From positions 24,152 to 88,151 of the forward strand of contig NZ_BDBX01000049.1 of the NCBI RefSeq assembly GCF_001613205.1: a stretch of DNA of 64,000 bases. The letters run 5' to 3'. The stretch is from Nocardia sienata NBRC 100364. Its GTDB lineage: Bacteria; Actinomycetota; Actinomycetes; Mycobacteriales; Mycobacteriaceae. Below are positions 59,141-64,000 of this stretch, one piece after another. Position 1 is the stretch's first letter, and every line of letters starts with the position of its first letter. The notes beneath the pieces were generated by a model. The model saw only the letters and a program-made list of their open reading frames with translations, was not told the DNA's origin and did not search any database. Position numbers and translations under genes: made by a program.

Positions 59141-60055
59141 ATGGGGCGGGTCGACCGCAGGAAATCGGTGCAGAACGCGAAGACGCTGATCACCGGGGCG
59201 GCAAGCGGTATCGGCCGGGCGACCGCGCTGGCGTCGGCCGCCCGGGGGGCGCGGTTGGTGCTCACCGATATCGATGCCGACGGGCTGGCCGATACCGTCG
59301 CCGAGATCGAACGGTCCGGCGGCACCGTACTCATCGCCGAGGCGTTCGATATCGCGAACCACGACGCCGTCGCCGAATTCGCGGCCACCGTGCACGAGCA
59401 GTTCGGCAGCCTCGACGTGGTGATGAATGTGGCCGGGACCTCGGTCTGGGGCACGGTCGACAGTCTGGAGATCCGGCACTGGCGGCGGATGATCGATATC
59501 AATCTGCTGGGCCCGATCAATGTGATCGAGCGGTTCGTGCCGCCGATGGTGCGCGCCGGTCAGGGCGGCGCGCTGGTCAACGTCTCGTCGGCGGCCGGTC
59601 TGCTGGCGCTGCCCTGGCACGCCGCCTACAGCGCCAGCAAGTACGGGTTGCGTGGACTGTCGGAGGTATTGCGCTTCGAACTGGCCGAGCACGGTATCTC
59701 GGTGCACGTGGTGACCCCGGGTGCGGTCGCCACCCCGCTGGTGCGTTCGTTCGACCTGGTCGGTGTGGACAAGGAGCATCCGCGAGTACAACGGGTCACC
59801 TCGTTGTTCACCCGGCACGCGGTGGCGCCGGAGAAAGTCGCCGCGGTGATCCTGAAGGGCATCGAACGCAACCGGTTCCTGGTGTACAGCTCCTTCGATA
59901 TCCGTTTCGGATACTGGTGGAAGCGGAAGTTCGCCTTTCCCTACGAGCTGCTGATGCGGCAGGCCAATCTGCAGTTCAGCACGCTGAAGCAGTCGGTGAA
60001 TCGGGATCGGCCAGCGGGGAACACAACGAGTCCGGACGCTCCGGCACCGCACTGA
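59141..60055 (+). CDS. Short-chain dehydrogenase/reductase
   Basis: A 304-residue classical SDR: Rossmann loop ITGAASGIGR, NVAGTSVWG (NAG-like), SSAAGLLALPWHAAYSASKYG with the catalytic Ser, Tyr and Lys, and PGAVATPLV. The C-terminal 40 residues (RFGYWWKRKFAFPYELLMRQ) are a basic, amphipathic extension that might bind membranes, as in lipid-acting SDRs. The substrate is unknown. The 3' end overlaps convergent soxR by 80 bp. Confidence 0.9.
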   Translation: MGRVDRRKSVQNAKTLITGAASGIGRATALASAARGARLVLTDIDADGLADTVAEIERSGGTVLIAEAFDIANHDAVAEFAATVHEQFGSLDVVMNVAGTSVWGTVDSLEIRHWRRMIDINLLGPINVIERFVPPMVRAGQGGALVNVSSAAGLLALPWHAAYSASKYGLRGLSEVLRFELAEHGISVHVVTPGAVATPLVRSFDLVGVDKEHPRVQRVTSLFTRHAVAPEKVAAVILKGIERNRFLVYSSFDIRFGYWWKRKFAFPYELLMRQANLQFSTLKQSVNRDRPAGNTTSPDAPAPH

Positions 60056-60542
60056 GCGCGTCGTCGCAGCCGTAATCCGGGCAGTTCAGGTGCACGTCCA
60101 GGACACGCGCGCCCGGGCCCTCGGCGCCGAGCCGGTCGTTCTCGTTCACCAGTTTGCAGCTACCCAGCGACAGGCAGCCGCAGCCGATGCACCCGGTCAA
60201 ATTGTCGCGCAGCCGGACCAGCTGGGTTATCCGCTCGTCCAGGTCCTCGCGCCAGGCCGTGGACAGCGTCTCCCAGTCGCGCCGGGTGGGTGTGCGACCT
60301 TCCGGCAAACGGTCCAGCGCGGCCCGAATATCGCTCAGTGGGATGCCGACCCGTTGCGAGATCCGGATGAACGCCACCCGGCGCAGCGTCTCGCGGGTGT
60401 AGCGCCGCTGATTTCCGCTGGTCCGGCGGCTGGAGATCAAGCCTTCCCGCTCGTAGAAATGCAACGCGGACACGGCTACTCCGCTACGCTCGGAAAGCTG
60501 TCCGGGGGTCAGCTCTTTGGTGGTCCAATCCGCTGTCGGCAT
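59976..60542 (-). CDS. soxR: SoxR, redox-sensing MerR-family regulator
   Basis: A 188-residue [2Fe-2S] regulator. MerR helix-turn-helix: LTPGQLSERSGVAVSALHFYEREGL; dimer helix to about 115; the Fe-S site C118, C121, C123, C129 (CIGCGCLSLGSC). In actinobacteria SoxR answers to redox-active small molecules and controls a few genes. After the cluster comes a 59-residue extension with four further Cys (NCPDYGC, SLC and the final Cys), longer than in E. coli SoxR. The 3' end is antisense to the SDR gene for 80 bp. It is divergent from arcA with 126 bp between. Confidence 0.93.
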   Translation of the reverse strand: MPTADWTTKELTPGQLSERSGVAVSALHFYEREGLISSRRTSGNQRRYTRETLRRVAFIRISQRVGIPLSDIRAALDRLPEGRTPTRRDWETLSTAWREDLDERITQLVRLRDNLTGCIGCGCLSLGSCKLVNENDRLGAEGPGARVLDVHLNCPDYGCDDALSAVPERPDSLCSPLADPDSPTASAC

Positions 60543-60559
60543 CGACACTCCTCCTTTAT

Positions 60560-60575
60560 CTGAACAATACTTCAG
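60560..60575. promoter_or_regulatory. Possible SoxR operator
   Basis: CTGAACAATACTTCAG is a near-perfect inverted repeat (CTGAA/TTCAG), 17 bp before the soxR ATG, in the soxR-arcA gap. It differs from the usual CCTCAAG-type SoxR site, so it is a suggestion from position and symmetry. Confidence 0.4.
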
Positions 60576-60668
60576 GTTGCTGGAGGTCGGGGCGGAATGG
60601 GGGCAACTGCCCCGCGAACGAGTGGACGTCGCCGTGCCCGCGGCGCGTCGGCGCACTACTGTCGGGAC

Positions 60669-61937
60669 ATGGGACCAGATGCCGCATCCGATCCGACATC
60701 CGCCACCCGGACCCGTGCCGAACACCGGCCTTCCCCCGCCGGCTACGGGGTGACCAGCGAAGTCGGCGCGTTGCGCGCGGTACTGCTGCACCGCCCCGGC
60801 GACGAGTTGCGCCGCCTCACCCCACGTAACAACGACCAACTGCTGTTCGACGCGATCCCCTGGGTCGAACGCGCGCAGCAGGAACACGACACCTTCGCCC
60901 AAGTGCTGCGTGACCGCGGAGTCGAGGTCGCGCTGCTGGCCGATGTGCTCACCGAAACGCTCGAAGTGAGCGGTGCCGCTCGCATCCAGGGCATCTCCGC
61001 CGCTGTGCACGCCCGCCGTCTCGGGCACGCCCTCGCCGACGATCTGGCCGGCCACCTGCGCGGGGTGCCGGCGGCCGACCTGGCACGAATCCTCATGGCC
61101 GGAATGACCTTCGACGAACTACCCTTCGCCGCCGACAACACCTCGCTGGTCCGCCGGATGCACCACGGGGGGGATTTCGTCATCGACCCACTGCCGAATC
61201 TGCTGTTCACCCGTGATTCCTCGTTCTGGGTCGGACCCAAGGTCGCCATCACCGCGCTGGCCCTTCCGGCCCGCGCCCGGGAAACCTCGCTCACCGACCT
61301 GATCTACGCCTTCCATCCGCGGTTCCTCGGAGTACGCCGGGCCTACGAATCGCATACCGCGCCCATCGAAGGCGGCGACGTGCTGCTGCTGGCGCCCGGA
61401 GTGGTGGCGGTCGGCGTGGGTGAACGAACCTCACCGGCCGGCGCGGAGGCCTTGGCGCGCAGCCTGTTCGACGACCGGCTGGCGCATACGGTGCTCGTGG
61501 TGCCGATCGCGCAGAACCGCGCCACCATGCACCTGGACACTGTGTGCACGATGGTCGACACCGACGCCGTGGTGATGTATCCGGGAGTCCGGGAAACTCT
61601 CACCGCCTACACGATCCGCCGCGCTTCCGACGGCTATGTCGTCACCGGCCCCGAACCCTTCCTGCCCGCCGCGGCGGCAGCCATGGGAATCGACAGACTC
61701 CGCGTGATCGACACCGGGCTCGACGGGGTCACCGCCGAACGCGAACAATGGGACGACGGGAACAACACCCTCGCGCTGCGCCCGGGCGTCGTCGTCGCCT
61801 ACGAACGCAACGAAATGACCAATGCGCGACTGGAGGATTCCGGTATCGAAGTGCTGCGCATTCCCGGCTCGGAACTGGGCTCGGGGCGCGGTGGACCCCG
61901 CTGTCTGTCCTGCCCGCTTGCCCGCGATCCGGTATGA
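60669..61937 (+). CDS. arcA: Arginine deiminase
   Basis: Hydrolyses arginine to citrulline and ammonia. A 422-residue member of the guanidino-modifying family with all catalytic blocks: VLLHRPGDELRRLTP, MAGMTFDELPF, LPNLLFTRDSSFW (Asp), HLDTVCTMVD (His) and GRGGPRCLSCPL with the catalytic Cys at about 412. ATG 60669 is the start. The gene lies before pmt as in M. tuberculosis (Rv1001). No arcB or arcC is near, so the full deiminase pathway is not encoded here. Confidence 0.95.
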   Translation: MGPDAASDPTSATRTRAEHRPSPAGYGVTSEVGALRAVLLHRPGDELRRLTPRNNDQLLFDAIPWVERAQQEHDTFAQVLRDRGVEVALLADVLTETLEVSGAARIQGISAAVHARRLGHALADDLAGHLRGVPAADLARILMAGMTFDELPFAADNTSLVRRMHHGGDFVIDPLPNLLFTRDSSFWVGPKVAITALALPARARETSLTDLIYAFHPRFLGVRRAYESHTAPIEGGDVLLLAPGVVAVGVGERTSPAGAEALARSLFDDRLAHTVLVVPIAQNRATMHLDTVCTMVDTDAVVMYPGVRETLTAYTIRRASDGYVVTGPEPFLPAAAAAMGIDRLRVIDTGLDGVTAEREQWDDGNNTLALRPGVVVAYERNEMTNARLEDSGIEVLRIPGSELGSGRGGPRCLSCPLARDPV

Positions 61938-61966
61938 AATCCGGCCGGATGCGGTAAGAACGAGCC

Positions 61967-62326
61967 ATGCTCGAGATCACGGTGTCCCACGATTCGGGCG
62001 TCCCGCCGTACGAACAATTGCGGCTCGCCGTCATCGCCCGGGTCCGCGCGGGTGAACTGGCCGCGGGCACCAAGATCCCCACGGTGCGGGCCCTTGCCGC
62101 CCAGCTGGGCCTGGCCCCCAACACGGTGGCCCGCGCCTACCGCGAACTGGAACAGGACGGAGTGCTCGAGACCCGCGGCCGGCTGGGTTCGTTCATCGCT
62201 TCCTCCGGCGACCCGACCGCCGACGCGGCGGGGCGGGCGGCTTCGGAGTATGTGGGGACGATACGCAGGCTGGGGCTGGACGGGGACGCGGCGATCCACT
62301 ACGTCAGGGTGGCGCTGGGGACCTGA
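61967..62326 (+). CDS. GntR-family regulator (YtrA type)
   Basis: A 119-residue protein that is mostly the winged-helix domain: GVPPYEQLRLAVIARVRAGEL, KIPTVRALAAQLGLAPNTVARAYRELEQDGVLETRGRLGSF. The short C-terminal helix (60 residues or fewer) is typical of the YtrA branch, whose members normally regulate an adjacent ABC transporter. None is present here. It starts 29 bp after arcA and may be co-transcribed with it. Confidence 0.9.
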   Translation: MLEITVSHDSGVPPYEQLRLAVIARVRAGELAAGTKIPTVRALAAQLGLAPNTVARAYRELEQDGVLETRGRLGSFIASSGDPTADAAGRAASEYVGTIRRLGLDGDAAIHYVRVALGT

Positions 62327-62332
62327 ACGTTC

Positions 62333-63952
62333 TCAGCGCCAGCTGGGTAGCCACAGGTGGTCCTGCCAGTTGCCGGTGGTGATCGGGAGGCCGGTGAGGA
62401 TGGGCCACAACCAGATGAAGTTGGCGATTACGAGGGCCAGGTAGAGGCAGACCACCAGCAGACTCAGGCTGTGGCGTTCGCTGGGTTCGGGGGGTAGCAA
62501 CACGCCGCCGGGGACGCGGGCGACCGGGCGCCTGGCGGTGCCGAGTATGTCGCCCAGTACCAGCGCTACCGCCATCACCAGGAACGGGGCCAGGGTGACT
62601 GCGTAGAAGTAGTACATCTGACGGTCGAGAGTCAGGAACCAGGGCAGCAACGCCGCGCCGTAGGCGGTGAGCACGGCCGCGTACCGCCAGTCCCGCCGCA
62701 CGATCCAGCGCCAGATACCCCAGGCGAGGACGGGAAGCGACACCCACCACAGGGCAGGAGTGCCGACCAGCATGACGGCTTTCACGCATTCGGTCTGCCC
62801 GCAGCCGGTGACCCCGTCGTCGGCGTAGTAGTACAGCATCGGCCGCAACCCCATCGGCCAGGTCCACGGTTTGGATTCCCACGGGTGATGGTTGCCGGCG
62901 GAATTGGTGAGCTCGGAATGGAACGTGAGGGTGCGGGAGTGGAAGTACCACAGCGATCGCACGGCGTCGGGCACCAGATGCGACCAGAATCCGCCGGTGC
63001 CGATCCCGTCCTCGGGCGCCGACGGGTTGCCGGCCATGTAGCGGTAGACGGCGGTTTCGCTCCGGAACCAGGCGGCGTAGCTCGCCAGGTACACGCCCAA
63101 CGGGATCAGCACCAGCGCGTACAGCGCGGGACCGAGATCGCGGACGGCGGTGCCGTACACCGGTTTGCCCACCCCGTAGGTCCGGCGCGCGAACAGGTCG
63201 AACAGGATGCTCAGCACCCCGAACGCGGCGATGAAGTACAGCCCGGACCATTTCGTGCCGCAGGCCAGACCCAGCAGAACACCGGCCCCGAACCGCCACC
63301 AGCGCACACCCAGGCGCGGGCCCCACGGAGTCTCGCCGATCCGACCCTCGGCGTCGGCGCGCGCGAGCCGGGCGCGCACCTGGTCACGGTCGACGATCAG
63401 GCAGCCGAACGCGGCGGTGACGAACACCGTGATGAAGATGTCGAGCATCCCGATCCGGGACGAGACGAATGTGGTCCCGTCCGCGATCAGCAGGATCCCC
63501 GCCAGGGCGCCCAGCATCGTGGAACGCGTCATCCGCCGCACGATCCGGATGACCAGCAGGATCAGCACGGTACCGGCCAGCGCGGCGGAGAACCGCCATC
63601 CCCAGCCGTTGTAGCCGAACAGCGCCTCGCCGATCGCGATCATCTGCTTACCGACCGGTGGATGCACCACCAGCCCGTAGCCAGGGTTGTCCTCGATACC
63701 GCCGGTGAGGAACTGCCAGCCCTGCGGTGCGTAGTGCTTCTCGTCGAATACCGGCGTTCCCGCGTCGGTCGGGTAGTTCAGCATGGTGAAGCGGGTGATG
63801 GCCGCGATCACCGTCAAGAACAGGCTGACCACCCAGCCGCGCGCGGTATCGGTGGGACCGAAATCCGGCGCCGGCCGCAGCGGCGCCGGGCTCGACCAGG
63901 TGCGCGGCGGCCGCCAGGCCGCGCGGCGGCGCGGTTCGGTCAGCTGAGTCAC
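62333..63952 (-). CDS. pmt: Polyprenyl-phosphate-mannose protein O-mannosyltransferase
   Basis: A 539-residue GT39-family membrane enzyme that moves mannose from decaprenyl-phosphate-mannose to Ser/Thr of secreted proteins. It has the catalytic PVFDEKHYAPQG (Asp-Glu) in the first extracytoplasmic loop, GNHHPWESKPWTWP and about ten further TM helices, ending NWQDHLWLPSWR. The start is GTG 63952. In M. tuberculosis Rv1002c has the same role and lies next to arcA. It is convergent with the GntR gene (7 bp apart). Confidence 0.95.
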   Translation of the reverse strand: MTQLTEPRRRAAWRPPRTWSSPAPLRPAPDFGPTDTARGWVVSLFLTVIAAITRFTMLNYPTDAGTPVFDEKHYAPQGWQFLTGGIEDNPGYGLVVHPPVGKQMIAIGEALFGYNGWGWRFSAALAGTVLILLVIRIVRRMTRSTMLGALAGILLIADGTTFVSSRIGMLDIFITVFVTAAFGCLIVDRDQVRARLARADAEGRIGETPWGPRLGVRWWRFGAGVLLGLACGTKWSGLYFIAAFGVLSILFDLFARRTYGVGKPVYGTAVRDLGPALYALVLIPLGVYLASYAAWFRSETAVYRYMAGNPSAPEDGIGTGGFWSHLVPDAVRSLWYFHSRTLTFHSELTNSAGNHHPWESKPWTWPMGLRPMLYYYADDGVTGCGQTECVKAVMLVGTPALWWVSLPVLAWGIWRWIVRRDWRYAAVLTAYGAALLPWFLTLDRQMYYFYAVTLAPFLVMAVALVLGDILGTARRPVARVPGGVLLPPEPSERHSLSLLVVCLYLALVIANFIWLWPILTGLPITTGNWQDHLWLPSWR

Positions 63953-64000
63953 GGGCTCGAGCTTATGTGCTGTGTTTTTTGGCGCCGCCTCCGGCGTCGC
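63953..64000. other. Window-end intergenic sequence
   Basis: 48 bp upstream of pmt. It contains a T run (GTGTTTTTTGG) and no gene. Confidence 0.4.

Noticed and set aside
56881..59520. Long minus-strand open frame opposite the TrbL-like and SDR genes
   Set aside because: It has no domain-like pattern, is rich in Arg/Gly/His/Gln, and lies opposite a frame with clear TM helices. Long antisense frames are expected at this GC content.

Overview
The window is high-GC actinobacterial DNA from a member of the Mycobacteriales, most likely a Nocardia. The evidence is MspA/NfpA-NfpB type outer-membrane porins, a PerM homologue, mprAB-pepD, the Glp/GlpR division pair, protein O-mannosyltransferase, a DUF4254 protein, and long stretches in the same order as Mycobacterium tuberculosis (pgi, chorismate mutase, uvrD1, M23 peptidase, sucCD, perM, purNH; mprA-mprB-pepD-moaB2; folate ligase-galU-glp-rimJ-glpR; arcA-pmt). 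The genus is an inference; no rRNA is present.

1-9.4 kb: the N-terminal part of aidB, a condensation-like acyltransferase, pgi, then a small locus sitting between pgi and chorismate mutase. The locus holds two near-identical 38-residue peptides (missed by simple ORF length cut-offs), an E1/ThiF-like enzyme with an N-terminal PqqD-like region, and a membrane M50-type metalloprotease that also starts with a PqqD-like region. It looks like an uncharacterised RiPP pathway. gabD and chorismate mutase follow. 9.7-22.2 kb: housekeeping (uvrD1, M23 peptidase, sucCD, DUF5336 protein, perM, purN, purH).

22.2-27 kb: three small related secreted peptides, a lipoprotein, and a divergent zinc-starvation island: rpmB-rpmG-rpsN-rpsR on the minus strand and a CobW/Mrf-like protein-rpmE2-rpmF on the plus strand. 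All lack the usual zinc-binding cysteine pairs, and Zur-like palindromes lie between the two arms. 27-33 kb: a conservon (sensor kinase, roadblock, DUF742, small GTPase) extended by a degenerate MHYT membrane protein and a small coiled-coil membrane protein. 33-38 kb: the envelope-stress operon mprA-mprB-pepD-moaB2 with MprA-box-like repeats before mprA and pepD.

38-42 kb: two tandem copies of an NfpA/NfpB-like porin gene pair, the first preceded by a perfect CRP-type palindrome. 42-48 kb: SAF protein, FmdB zinc ribbon, folate cyclo-ligase, galU, glp, rimJ, glpR, tRNA-Ala(CGC) and a strong terminator. 48-56.3 kb: SGNH-hydrolase remnant, DUF4254 protein, GT4 glycosyltransferase, then an overlapping three-gene operon (acyltransferase-like protein, E1-nitroreductase fusion, GAF-GGDEF-EAL enzyme) equivalent to M. 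tuberculosis Rv1356c-Rv1354c, and two GyrI-like proteins. 56.3-64 kb: an orphan TrbL/VirB6-like membrane protein behind an AT-richer upstream region, an SDR whose 3' end overlaps convergent soxR, arcA, a YtrA-type GntR regulator and pmt.

No CRISPR array, insertion sequence, prophage or rRNA was seen. The most novel-looking item is the two-precursor E1/M50 RiPP locus at 4.4-7.4 kb. The c-di-GMP/E1-nitroreductase operon and the orphan TrbL-like gene come next.
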